Shown here: piece after piece, positions 8,849-16,934 of the stretch
Layout: every line of letters begins with the position of its first letter
How positions within the stretch are numbered: position 1 is the stretch's first letter
Origin: DATBVX01 sp963810775
GTDB taxonomy: Bacteria; Pseudomonadota; Gammaproteobacteria; Steroidobacterales; Steroidobacteraceae
Direction of reading: 5' to 3'
Length of the DNA stretch: 64,000 nt
Assembly: GCA_963810775.1 (NCBI GenBank)
Contig: CAWEOT010000005.1
Span: forward strand, 310,001 to 374,000
Made by a program: the position numbers and the translations under genes
The notes under the pieces: generated by a model
What the model saw: only the letters and a program-made list of their open reading frames with translations
What the model was told of the DNA's origin: nothing
The model's database searches: none

Positions 8849-9808
8849 ATGCCATCCATTCGCCGAGTTCTGGTTGCCATCAAGAACACAAGTTCCAGTA
8901 AGCCGCCCGCAGTGATCAAGGCGGCGCAGCTCGCGCGCGGTCTCGGTGCCCGCCTCGAACTGTTTCACGCCATCGACAGCCCCGTCCATATGGACACGCG
9001 AAGCCCTACTGACCGACGAGTGAAATTGATGAAGCAGCGGGTGGAAGCGCAGTACCTGAGGTCCCTCGAACGAATCGCCACAAGCGTTCGGCAGCGTGGT
9101 CTCAAAATCACGACGGCAGTGGATTGGGACTATCCGTCTTATGAAGCGATCGTTCGTCGTGCGCGACGAACGCACGCGGACCTGATCGTGGCGGAGCGCC
9201 ACGGCGGCCGGCACGTTGTCACCTGGCTGCTCCACATGGCGGACTGGGAGCTGTTGCGGCTGAGTCCGGTGCCGGTGCTGATCGTGAAAAACGCTCGCCG
9301 CTATCAGCGCCCGGTGGTTCTTGCCGCCGTGGATCCCACTCACGTGTTTGCGAAGCCGGCCAAACTGGACCGGGAAATTCTGCATCTTGGCAAGATGGTG
9401 ACTCGGGCGTTGCGAGGGACGCTGCACGTGACCCATGCGTACGTTCCGATGCCCATGGACATGCCGGAACCCCCCGTCAGCGAGCACATTACCGCGGATA
9501 TCGAAGGCAGGGCGTTAGCGCGGGCACGCGCAGCCTTTGAGGCCTGTCTGCAATCGACAGGTATTCCAACCGCCCGGCGGCACCTCGTGGAGGATCGTCC
9601 GATGCTCGCTATTCCCCAAGTCGCCCGAGTAACCCGCAGCTCGATAGTGGTGATGGGTGCGATTTCCCGCTCCGGTCTCAAGGCCGCGTTCATCGGCAAC
9701 ACCGCGGAACGCGTGCTCGATGACCTGCCCTGCGACCTGCTCGTGATCAAACCGCAGCGATTCGCGAACCGCGTACCGCGCGCGAAGCGCGGAATGCGCA
9801 TCGCTTGA
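8849..9808 (+). CDS. Universal stress protein, two-domain
   Basis: The 319-residue protein has two Usp folds (about 1-150 and 155-305). It opens MPSIRRVLVAIKN and contains HADLIVAERHGGRH and LAAVDPTHVFAKPAKLD, nearly the same as in the partial usp at 1-609, so the two are paralogues from a duplication. The second domain holds VVMGAISRSGLKAAFIGNTA, a UspA-type nucleotide loop in which the final glycine-serine is glycine-asparagine. The C-terminus is basic (RVPRAKRGMRIA). It stands alone between two divergent or convergent partners, so it should have its own promoter in 8735-8848, but I could not identify a clear one there. Confidence 0.9.
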   Translation: MPSIRRVLVAIKNTSSSKPPAVIKAAQLARGLGARLELFHAIDSPVHMDTRSPTDRRVKLMKQRVEAQYLRSLERIATSVRQRGLKITTAVDWDYPSYEAIVRRARRTHADLIVAERHGGRHVVTWLLHMADWELLRLSPVPVLIVKNARRYQRPVVLAAVDPTHVFAKPAKLDREILHLGKMVTRALRGTLHVTHAYVPMPMDMPEPPVSEHITADIEGRALARARAAFEACLQSTGIPTARRHLVEDRPMLAIPQVARVTRSSIVVMGAISRSGLKAAFIGNTAERVLDDLPCDLLVIKPQRFANRVPRAKRGMRIA

Positions 9809-9843
9809 ATTACGCGGCTGGTCCAACGAACTCGTGGCGCGCG

Positions 9844-10473
9844 CTAGGTCGAGCCGGCGGGAATGCGTTCCAGCTCGAAGACCATGCGCACCAGGTGCGC
9901 CAGTGAATTCGCACCCATCTTCTCCATCACGTGCGCTCGATGGATCTCCACTGTCCGCTGGCTCAGCTGCAGATCACCCGCGATCACCTTGTTCGCCTTG
10001 CCCGCGGCGATGAGGTTCAGTACTTCGTGTTCCCGCGGTGTGAGCGCGGCGAAGCGGGCCTGCAGACCGGCGCGATTGCCGAGCAACTCGCGTCCCACGC
10101 GGTCTTTCTCGATCGCCTTGTGTATCCGATCCAGCAGGTCTTGATCGCGGAACGGTTTCTGCAGGAAGTCCATGGCACCGTGCTGCATAGCCTCCACTGC
10201 CATGGGGACGTCACCGTGTCCGGTGATGAAGATGATCGGCACCAGCGCGCCGCGCGTGTTGAGCTCCTGCTGCAACTCCAGGCCGCTCATGCCCGGCATG
10301 CGAATATCAAGCACGAGGCAACCCCTGCGCTTGGGATCGAAGTCGGCCAGGAACTCCTGCCCCGAGCCATAGGTCAGGGCGGGCACGCCCAGTGTCTTTA
10401 ACAACAGTTTCATGGAGCCGCGTACGGCTTCATCGTCATCCACGATGCATACGGTAGCTGGCTGTTCCTTCAT
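9844..10473 (-). CDS. fixJ: FixJ-family response regulator
   Basis: The 209-residue protein has an N-terminal receiver domain (about 6-120) with acidic pocket VDDDEA, phospho-acceptor D56 in LVLDIRMPGMSG, and the lysine of LQKPFRDQDL. A LuxR/FixJ-type helix-turn-helix follows at about 140-200 (ALTPREHEVLNLIAAGKANK, then SQRTVEIHRAHVMEKMGA). It is the DNA-binding partner of the upstream kinase, with which it shares a 4-base ATGA overlap. In rhizobia FixJ activates nifA, fixK and microaerobic oxidase genes. Here likely targets are the surrounding usp, NO reductase and fermentation genes, but I could not identify a FixJ site. Confidence 0.92.
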   Translation of the reverse strand: MKEQPATVCIVDDDEAVRGSMKLLLKTLGVPALTYGSGQEFLADFDPKRRGCLVLDIRMPGMSGLELQQELNTRGALVPIIFITGHGDVPMAVEAMQHGAMDFLQKPFRDQDLLDRIHKAIEKDRVGRELLGNRAGLQARFAALTPREHEVLNLIAAGKANKVIAGDLQLSQRTVEIHRAHVMEKMGANSLAHLVRMVFELERIPAGST

Positions 10474-11648
10474 TCCGGCTCTCCCGGTACGACAGGCAAC
10501 GTGAAATAGAAGCAGGCGCCGCCATCCGGCGCCGGACGGTACGCGAGCTTGCCACCGTGAGCAAGCACGAGGGTGCGGCTGATTGCCAGCCCCAGCCCGG
10601 TGCCATGCGCCTTGGTGGTGAAGAAGGGGTTGAAGAGATTTGCTAACGCGCCGGGCTCGACGCCGGGTCCGTAGTCGAGCACTGAGAACTCGACGCCCTC
10701 TGCGACCTGGACGACGCGCACCACAATTTCGCGCCGCGCACTGCCGTCTTGCACCGTGGCATCGATCGAGTTGCGGATCAGATTGATCAGCACCTGCTGC
10801 AGCTGCACGGGATCGGCCATCAATAGCGGCAGCTGCCCCTCGACGTCCAATACCAGCTGCACGTCGTTCGCTCGCGAGTCGGGGCGCGCGAGAGCGGCAA
10901 GGTCCTCGAGCAGACGGTTGCAGTCGACCCGTTCTTGACGCACCTCGCGGTTGCTGACGAACGTACGCAGACGCCGGATCACCTCGCCGGCGCGCAGCGC
11001 CTGCTGGCTGATCTGCGCCAGCGCATCGCGAATTTCCTGGGCATCCACTGCGGCACCCTGCGCCAACAGGTATTGGCAGGCCTGAGCGTAGGTAGTAATC
11101 GCAGTCAGCGGCTGATTGATCTCGTGCGCAAGGCCTGCCGCCATTTCCCCCATGGTGCTGAGGCGCGCGACATGCGTGAGGCGGTCGCGTGCCTGTATCA
11201 CCTCATTCTCGGCCGCCACGCGCTCGGACAAGTCGTGTATGAAACCGACGAAGCGCGGCGTCTCGGCGCTGGCTACGCGGCCCACCGACAGTGCGGCCGG
11301 AAACGTCGAGCCGTCGCGCCGCCGTGCCCACACTTCACGCCCGATGCCGATGATGTGCGCTTCACCGGTCGCAAGATAACGGCGCAGGTAGTCGTCATGC
11401 GCGCTGCGATCCGGCTCCGGCATCAACAGACTGACGTTGCGACCGACCATCTCCTGTTCGGTGAAGCCGAAGAGCTTTTCGGCAGCGGGATTGAAGGTCT
11501 CGATCCGGCCCGCTGCATCGATGACGACGATCGCATCGACGGCGGCGTCCAGCAGCGCCCTCAGTTCCTGGGCCGCATGGTCGCGAGGGGCGGCATTGGT
11601 CGTTGGCTCGGGCATTTCACGCAAGCCTGTGGGCGGCGTGCCGGACAT
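10470..11648 (-). CDS. fixL: FixL-type heme PAS sensor histidine kinase
   Basis: The 392-residue soluble kinase has one PAS domain (about 28-142), then a HisKA/HATPase module. Aligned to the rhizobial FixL PAS domain, it keeps the heme ligand (H84, in RSAHDDYLRRY) and the residues R90, H98 and R104 (AHIIGIGR) that contact propionates or bound oxygen. It should therefore sense O2 directly. The phospho-acceptor is H175 in GLAHEINQPLTAI. ATP-binding boxes are LINLIRNSIDA, LDYGPGV and GTGLGLAISRTLV. There is no membrane segment. Oxygen binding is expected to switch the kinase off, with FixJ phosphorylated at low oxygen. It is divergent from the usp at 11746. Confidence 0.92.
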   Translation of the reverse strand: MSGTPPTGLREMPEPTTNAAPRDHAAQELRALLDAAVDAIVVIDAAGRIETFNPAAEKLFGFTEQEMVGRNVSLLMPEPDRSAHDDYLRRYLATGEAHIIGIGREVWARRRDGSTFPAALSVGRVASAETPRFVGFIHDLSERVAAENEVIQARDRLTHVARLSTMGEMAAGLAHEINQPLTAITTYAQACQYLLAQGAAVDAQEIRDALAQISQQALRAGEVIRRLRTFVSNREVRQERVDCNRLLEDLAALARPDSRANDVQLVLDVEGQLPLLMADPVQLQQVLINLIRNSIDATVQDGSARREIVVRVVQVAEGVEFSVLDYGPGVEPGALANLFNPFFTTKAHGTGLGLAISRTLVLAHGGKLAYRPAPDGGACFYFTLPVVPGEPE

Positions 11649-11670
11649 GCACTACGTATTTTCCGCAATT

Positions 11671-11683
11671 AGTTACGGTAACT
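11671..11683. promoter_or_regulatory. Short palindrome between fixL and usp
   Basis: AGTTAC-G-GTAACT is a perfect 6+1+6 palindrome in the 97-base gap between the divergent fixL and usp (11746) genes. Just downstream, TTGCCA (11691) and GATACA (11715) are spaced 18 bases apart and could form a weak sigma-70 promoter for the usp gene. It could be an operator for one or both genes. The binding factor is unknown. Confidence 0.3.
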
Positions 11684-11745
11684 GAGAATTTTGCCAGGCG
11701 CGCGTCGCTGACAAGATACACCCGACGCTGCGAGGTACAAGGCCC

Positions 11746-12678
11746 ATGGAAACGCCACGACACATACTCGTCATCATCGACCCTACTGCAACCCAGCAAC
11801 CGGCTCTGGTGCGGGCGCGAGAGCTCGCTCGTGCCTTTGGCGCCTCGCTCGAGCTGTTCGTCTGCTATACGGATCCGAAGCAGAAGCTGCAGCTCGACGC
11901 GCCGACGCTCGAAGGTATGGTGAGGGAACTGCAGCGGGCTGGAATCGAGTGCAGCGCGGATATCGCGAACGAACGAGCGCTGCACACCGGAATCGTGCGC
12001 AAGGTCCTGCGCTGCCCACCCTCGCTGGTTGTCAAGGATACACAGCCGCACACGCTGCTGCGCCGCTCGTGGCTGGCGAACACGGATTGGCAGCTGATCA
12101 GATTGTGCCCGGCTCCGTTACTGTTCGTGCGGCCTGGACCCTGGGGCACAGCGCCGAAGATCGCGGCCGCCGTGGATGTCGCGCCCCCGGGCGAGAAGCC
12201 GGCAGAGCTCGATCACGGATTGCTGTCGGCAGCCGAGACGTTCGCGCTCGCTACTGCCGGTCAGGTTCATGCGGTGCATGCCTACCTGCCGGTCAGCGAA
12301 CTGGCGGCCCACGCAACAGTGCGCGCAGTCTCCCTCGCTGCCAAGGTAAGTCCGGCTCAGGTGATCGACGATAAAGAAGCGATGGTGCGCTATGACTTCG
12401 CCGCATTGCTCGCAACGCACCGCGTGCCGCGCGAACGTCGCCATCTGATCGCTGCGACTCCTGCCAACGCTTTGGCCGGCTTCGTGCGCCAGAACGACAT
12501 CGATGTCCTGGTCATGGGCGCATATTCTCGCGGGTGGGTCTACAACGTCTTCGTCGGCAGCACCACCGAGCGGATACTCGACCTGCTGCCCTGTGACGTG
12601 TTGGTGATCAAGCCGGCAAGCTTCGTGTGCCCGCTGCAAAGTGTGACCGACGACGTCTATGCCAGGCGTGCCGGCTGA
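11746..12678 (+). CDS. Universal stress protein, two-domain (UspE-like)
   Basis: The 310-residue protein has two Usp folds. The first starts RHILVIIDPTATQQPALVRA and the second KIAAAVDVAPPGEKPAELDH. The C-terminal domain has DVLVMGAYSRGWVYNVFVGS, close to the UspA ATP-loop pattern. It is similar throughout to the usp at 621-1559, including SLVVKDTQPHTLLRRSWLANTD against the paralogue's DLVVKDTHHHPLLKR segment. It lies 10 bases before the mono-heme cytochrome gene, so the two are probably cotranscribed. Confidence 0.9.
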   Translation: METPRHILVIIDPTATQQPALVRARELARAFGASLELFVCYTDPKQKLQLDAPTLEGMVRELQRAGIECSADIANERALHTGIVRKVLRCPPSLVVKDTQPHTLLRRSWLANTDWQLIRLCPAPLLFVRPGPWGTAPKIAAAVDVAPPGEKPAELDHGLLSAAETFALATAGQVHAVHAYLPVSELAAHATVRAVSLAAKVSPAQVIDDKEAMVRYDFAALLATHRVPRERRHLIAATPANALAGFVRQNDIDVLVMGAYSRGWVYNVFVGSTTERILDLLPCDVLVIKPASFVCPLQSVTDDVYARRAG

Positions 12679-12688
12679 GAAGAATGTG

Positions 12689-13102
12689 ATGTCGCTGCCA
12701 TCTGGACTGCTGGCAGCCACCGTGGCACTGGCATCGTTCTGCGCGCGGCCGGCGGCGGGCGAGAATCTGCAAGGCTACTCGGGTGCGCAGTTGTATCAGC
12801 GTTTTTGCGCCGCCTGCCATGGCACCGAGGCCCACGGCGACGGGCCGGTTGCGCCGTTCTTCAAGGTCACGCCGCCGGATCTCACCCGCATCGCCCACCA
12901 CTATGGCGGCAAATTCCCTGCCGCGGAGGTGCGCAAGACGATAGATGGACGCGCGAACCTGCTGCCGCACGGCGAGCGCACGATGCCGGTCTGGGGGCTG
13001 GAGTTCATGTTGGCTGAAGGCAGCACGCAGGAAGCGCGCCAGCGCGCCGAGTCGATCATCAGCCGCCTGGTCGACTACCTCGCCTCGATCCAGGAGCCCT
13101 AG
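12689..13102 (+). CDS. Mono-heme c-type cytochrome, periplasmic
   Basis: The 137-residue protein has an N-terminal signal (SLPSGLLAATVALASFCARP) and one heme c site, CAACHG, in the segment LYQRFCAACHGTEAHGDG. PVAPFFKVTPPDLTRIAHHY follows, as in small class I cytochromes c. The distal methionine is probably in RTMPVWGLEF. I prefer ATG 12689, preceded by GAGAAG at 6 bases, over the in-frame ATG at 12659 inside the usp 3' end. It may carry electrons to a terminal reductase such as an oxidase. It follows the usp at 11746 by 10 bases, which places it in the low-oxygen island. Confidence 0.85.
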   Translation: MSLPSGLLAATVALASFCARPAAGENLQGYSGAQLYQRFCAACHGTEAHGDGPVAPFFKVTPPDLTRIAHHYGGKFPAAEVRKTIDGRANLLPHGERTMPVWGLEFMLAEGSTQEARQRAESIISRLVDYLASIQEP

Positions 13103-13196
13103 TCCAGCGCCTCGTCCGGGTCCGCCGTGCCCCACGACATCCTCGATGCCCACGGAGAGTCGGATGAGCGAATCGTTGATGCCGAGGGCGGCGCGG
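13099..13196 (-). pseudogene. Remnant of a Cys/Met-metabolism PLP enzyme C-terminus
   Basis: On the minus strand 13135-13196 reads RAALGINDSLIRLSVGIEDV, the same as the C-terminal motif of the intact PLP enzyme at 14324-15484. The DNA match to 14362-14422 is about 61 bases with six mismatches. After one frame slip the remnant continues WGTADPDEALD and stops at 13099. The rest of the gene is missing, because the aldo/keto reductase stop at 13215 lies just upstream. It is probably what is left of a second, diverged metB/mdeA-like gene or of a tandem duplication whose middle was replaced. It carries no function. Confidence 0.65.
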
Positions 13197-13214
13197 AGTA
13201 AGAAGCCTCCTGCC

Positions 13215-14213
13215 TCAGCGATTCACCATCTCCATCATCCCCGGCGCATAGCGCTCGCCTGAAGCGACGCCCTTGGGCGCGATAGCGTCGATTGCATCGA
13301 GGTCGGCAGCGGACAGATGCACATCGACCGCGCCGGCATTCTCTTCGAGCCGCGCCATGTTGCTCGTGCCCGGAATCGGCACGATGTCTTCGCCTTGCGC
13401 CAGTAGCCAGGCGAGAGCCAGCTGCGAGGCCGTGCAGCCCTTGGTGCGCGCCAGCGATGTAACGTGTTCGACCAGGGCAAGGTTCCTGGCGAAATTCTCA
13501 CCTTGGAAACGCGGCGAGGCGCGGCGCCAGTCGTCCGGCGCCATATCTTCCATGCGCTTGAAACGGCCGGCGAGAAAGCCGCGGCCGAGCGGCGAATACG
13601 GGACGAAGCCGATGCCCAGCTCTCGGATGGTGGGCAGAACCTCGTCCTCGGGATCGCGGCTCCACAGTGAATATTCGGACTGCAGTACGCTGAGCGGATG
13701 AACCTTGTGTGCGCGCCGAATGGTTGCAGGCGCCGCTTCGGAGAGGCCGAGATAGCGCACTTTGCCCGCGCGCACGAGCCCGGCCATTGCACCCACCGTG
13801 TCCTCGATCGGAGTCGCAGGATCGACGCGGTGTAGATAGTAGAGGTCGATATGATCGACTCCGAGGCGCTGAAGCGAAGTCTCGCACGCCTTGCGCACGC
13901 TGTCGGGGCGACCGTCGATGCCACCGGTGCGGCTCGTGCTAGAGCTTGCCTCCGTGAAGCCGAACTTGGTCGCCAACTCCACGCCGTGGCGCCGACCCTT
14001 GAGTGCCTTGCCGACTTTCAGCTCCGAATCACCATAGACGTTGGCGGTATCGAGAAACGTCACGCCCAGGTCGAGCGCACGATGGATGAGTGAGATGGCA
14101 TCGTCGTCATCGCGTACGGAGCTGGTGTAGATGTCCGCGATCCCAAGGCTCATGCAGCCCAGGCCGAGTGACGAAACGGAAAGACCCTGGCGGCCAAGCT
14201 TGCGTTTTTGCAT
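13215..14213 (-). CDS. Aldo/keto reductase
   Basis: The 332-residue TIM-barrel oxidoreductase of the AKR superfamily starts MQKRKLGRQGLSVSSLGLGC. It has the catalytic aspartate/tyrosine region GVTFLDTANVYG (D and Y), lysine in ELATKFGF, and histidine in HIDLYYLHRVDP. The NADPH-binding end is VPIPGTSNMARLEENAGAV. It resembles the YajO/general stress GSP69 group that reduces aldehydes or ketones. ATG 14213 is preferred, because GGAG lies 9 bases upstream and homology begins there. The 110 bases between it and the PLP gene stop are non-coding. The remnant at 13099-13196 lies downstream of its 3' end. The substrate is unknown. Confidence 0.88.
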   Translation of the reverse strand: MQKRKLGRQGLSVSSLGLGCMSLGIADIYTSSVRDDDDAISLIHRALDLGVTFLDTANVYGDSELKVGKALKGRRHGVELATKFGFTEASSSTSRTGGIDGRPDSVRKACETSLQRLGVDHIDLYYLHRVDPATPIEDTVGAMAGLVRAGKVRYLGLSEAAPATIRRAHKVHPLSVLQSEYSLWSRDPEDEVLPTIRELGIGFVPYSPLGRGFLAGRFKRMEDMAPDDWRRASPRFQGENFARNLALVEHVTSLARTKGCTASQLALAWLLAQGEDIVPIPGTSNMARLEENAGAVDVHLSAADLDAIDAIAPKGVASGERYAPGMMEMVNR

Positions 14214-14323
14214 GGCAGATACTCCGTTCATATCGAGCTTGGAATGTAATGCGCGGACCGAATGCACAGCGCAGATTCCCTAGACTAGGCGCCCCGCTAA
14301 ATGTTCCCGCCTTGACGGTAAGG

Positions 14324-15484
14324 CTACGCCAGCGCCTGCTCGAGATCGGCGATGAGATCCTCGACATCTTCGATGCCGACAGAGAGCCGGATGAGCGAGT
14401 CGTTGATGCCGAGCGCGGCGCGCTGATCGGCTGGGACCGAAGCGTGCGTCATGATCCCCGGATGATCGACCAGGCTTTCGACGCCGCCGAGACTTTCGGC
14501 GATCACGAAAATGCGGCAGCGCTCCAGGCAGCGGCGCGCCGCATCGACTCCGCCGCGAATGAAGAAGCTGACGATGCCGCTGAAGCCGTTCTGCATCTGC
14601 GCGCGTGCCAGTGCGTGCTGCGGATGACTCGGCAGCCCGGGATAGAGAACGCGCTCCACTTGCTGGTGACTCTCCAGCCAACCTGCAATTTTTAGCGCGC
14701 TCTCACTGCTCTGGCGCATGCGTAGCGGCAGGGTCTTAAGTCCACGCAGGGCGAGGAAGCTGTCGAAGGGACTCCCCACAGCTCCGACAGCGTTTTGCAG
14801 GAATGCCATGCGCTCGGCGAGCGCGGCGTCCTTCACTACGACGACACCACCGATCATGTCGGAGTGACCGTTCAAAAACTTTGTCGCGGAATGCACCACG
14901 ATGTCGCAGCCGAGCTCGAGCGGCCGTTGAATCCACGGCGTCGCGAACGTGTTGTCCACCGCGGTGAGAATGCCGCGAGCGCGCGCGATCATCGCTACGG
15001 CCTTCAGATCGACTATTCGCAGCGTCGGATTGGTGGGCGTTTCGATCCAGACGAGTCGCGTTTCGGCGCGCAGACTTTTCGAGAGCACCTGCGGATCGGC
15101 GAGATCCACAAAACTGACGTCGAGACCCGCGGAGCGTTTACGCACCTGACTGAAAAGGCGCCGCGTTCCGCCATAGAGATCCTCCATCGCAACCACGTGA
15201 GCGCCGCTGTCGAGCAGCTCGAGCACGGTCGCAGTGGCCGCAAGGCCAGAGGCGAAGGCAAATCCCTGCACGCCGCCTTCGAGGTCCGCGATGCAGCGCT
15301 CGTAGGCCATGCGGGTCGGATTCTGCGTGCGCGAATATTCATATCCCTTATGCACGCCCGGGCTCGACTGCGCGTAAGTAGAGCTGACATGGATCGGCGA
15401 CATCACCGCGCCCGTGGTTGGGTCCGGTTGCTGGCCGGCATGGATAGCACGGGTAGCGAAGCCTGCCTTGCGATCTTTCTGCAT
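14324..15484 (-). CDS. Cystathionine gamma-lyase/gamma-synthase family PLP enzyme
   Basis: The 386-residue cytosolic enzyme belongs to the Cys/Met-metabolism PLP family. The PLP lysine is in HSATKFLNGHSD, the phosphate-binding loop in FASGLAATATVLEL, and the substrate arginine region in EYSRTQNPTRMAYE. Fold-type I landmarks IETPTNPTLRI and AVDNTFATPW are present. It ends with INDSLIRLSVGIEDVEDLI. It starts 17 bases after the cystathionine beta-synthase stop, so the pair would turn homocysteine plus serine into cystathionine and then cysteine (reverse transsulfuration). The sequence alone does not separate lyase from synthase or O-succinylhomoserine sulfhydrylase; context favours gamma-lyase. 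Confidence 0.88.
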   Translation of the reverse strand: MQKDRKAGFATRAIHAGQQPDPTTGAVMSPIHVSSTYAQSSPGVHKGYEYSRTQNPTRMAYERCIADLEGGVQGFAFASGLAATATVLELLDSGAHVVAMEDLYGGTRRLFSQVRKRSAGLDVSFVDLADPQVLSKSLRAETRLVWIETPTNPTLRIVDLKAVAMIARARGILTAVDNTFATPWIQRPLELGCDIVVHSATKFLNGHSDMIGGVVVVKDAALAERMAFLQNAVGAVGSPFDSFLALRGLKTLPLRMRQSSESALKIAGWLESHQQVERVLYPGLPSHPQHALARAQMQNGFSGIVSFFIRGGVDAARRCLERCRIFVIAESLGGVESLVDHPGIMTHASVPADQRAALGINDSLIRLSVGIEDVEDLIADLEQALA

Positions 15485-15501
15485 CGAGTCTCTCCCGACC
15501 T

Positions 15502-16869
15502 TCAGGCGTTAGGTTGCCGGCGCAGGTAATTCAACACGTCGGTGCGCGTGATGATGCCGAGAAATTGTGTGCCGTCGGTAACCGCCGCGTACGGCGCGAC
15601 CTGCAGGATCGACACCAGGCTGTTGACCGGCATTTCCTTGGGCACGCTGATGAATGCGGTCTGCATGGCATCGCGCACCGGGGCATCGAGCCGCTCCGGA
15701 AACCCGAACACGAACCGCATGATGTCCTCTTCCGTGAGCACGCCGATCAGCCGCTCGTTCTCGAGCACCGGCAACTGCGAAAAGCCTGCGTTGCGCAGGC
15801 GATTGTGCGCCGTGGCGACGATGTCACTGGGCCCGACCGTCACCGCCGCATGCTCGCTGTGCAGGCGCCCGATGAGATCGCGCAGATCGCCGTAATTCTT
15901 GCGCTTGATGAACCCCTCGTCCTCCATCCAGAAATCGTTGTAGAGCTTGGAGAGGTACTTGTTGCCGGTGTCGCAGGCAAAGGTGACGACGCGTTTGGGC
16001 GTGGATTGTTCACTACAGTAGCGCAGCGCCGCCGCCAGCAGTGTCCCGGTCGATGAGCCGGCCAGCAATCCTTCCTTGAGCAACAGTGCCCGCGCGGTCG
16101 CGAACGACTCCGCATCCGGGATACTGTAAGCGCGCTTGGTGAGCGAAAAGTCCGCGATGTCCGGTATGAAGTCCTCGCCGATGCCCTCCACCAGCCAGCC
16201 GCTCTTGCGGGTGATCTGGCCACTGCGCACGTATTCGGCGACGACAGATCCCTGCGGATCGGCGAGCACGATTTCCACCTGCGGTGCGACGCGCTGAAAG
16301 AACTTGGTGAGCCCGGCGATCGTGCCGCTGCTCCCGACGCCCACGACGATGGCGTCCAGCTTGTGCTCCATCTGTTCCCAGATCTCGGGCGCCGTCGTGG
16401 TCTCGTGAGCCTGCGGGTTGTCAGGGTTGCCGAACTGGTTGATGAAGTAGGCGCCCCGTTCACGCGCGATGCGCGCACCCAGATCCTGGTAGTACTCGGG
16501 ATGGCCGCGCGCGACGTCCGAGCGTGTGAGCACGACTTCGGCACCCATGGCGCGCAGGTTGAAAATCTTTTCCTGGCTCATCTTGTCGGGCAGTACCAGG
16601 ATCAGCTTGTAGCCCTTCTGCGCAGCGATCAGTGCGAGACCGAGGCCGGTATTTCCAGCGGTAGCTTCGACCAGCGTGTCGCCGGGATGAATGCGGCCGC
16701 GCCGTTCCGCCTCTTCGATCATCGAAACACCGATGCGGTCCTTGATGGAACCGCCCGGATTCATCAGCTCGAGTTTCAGATACAGCTCGCAGGGACCAGT
16801 GTCGAGGCGGCTGACCCGAAGCATTGGCGTGCGGCCGATCATTTCGAGCACGCTGGAGTAGACTTGCAT
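15502..16869 (-). CDS. Cystathionine beta-synthase with CBS-pair domain
   Basis: The 455-residue PLP enzyme condenses serine (or O-acetylserine) with homocysteine to cystathionine. The catalytic fold-type II domain (about 1-325) has the PLP lysine in MNPGGSIKDRIG, the asparagine loop VEATAGNTGLGLALI, and the phosphate loop VGVGSSGTIAGL. Two CBS motifs follow (about 335-455), with DIVATAHNRLRNAGFSQLPV and FLGIITRTDVLNYLRRQP, which in this family bind adenosyl ligands. There is no heme-binding N-terminal extension. The start is ATG 16869; an upstream in-frame ATG at 16884 adds five residues. It is the first gene of the pair with the gamma-lyase family gene. Confidence 0.92.
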   Translation of the reverse strand: MQVYSSVLEMIGRTPMLRVSRLDTGPCELYLKLELMNPGGSIKDRIGVSMIEEAERRGRIHPGDTLVEATAGNTGLGLALIAAQKGYKLILVLPDKMSQEKIFNLRAMGAEVVLTRSDVARGHPEYYQDLGARIARERGAYFINQFGNPDNPQAHETTTAPEIWEQMEHKLDAIVVGVGSSGTIAGLTKFFQRVAPQVEIVLADPQGSVVAEYVRSGQITRKSGWLVEGIGEDFIPDIADFSLTKRAYSIPDAESFATARALLLKEGLLAGSSTGTLLAAALRYCSEQSTPKRVVTFACDTGNKYLSKLYNDFWMEDEGFIKRKNYGDLRDLIGRLHSEHAAVTVGPSDIVATAHNRLRNAGFSQLPVLENERLIGVLTEEDIMRFVFGFPERLDAPVRDAMQTAFISVPKEMPVNSLVSILQVAPYAAVTDGTQFLGIITRTDVLNYLRRQPNA

Positions 16870-16934
16870 GAAAATCCCTGTCATCGAGGCTCACGAATGG
16901 TGCGCGATTGTACGTTAACGTCGGGGCTGCGCCC

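Noticed and set aside
12608..13153. A minus-strand frame spanning the mono-heme cytochrome and the PLP relic
   Set aside because: Most of it is antisense to the cytochrome; only the PLP relic at 13099-13196 is informative.
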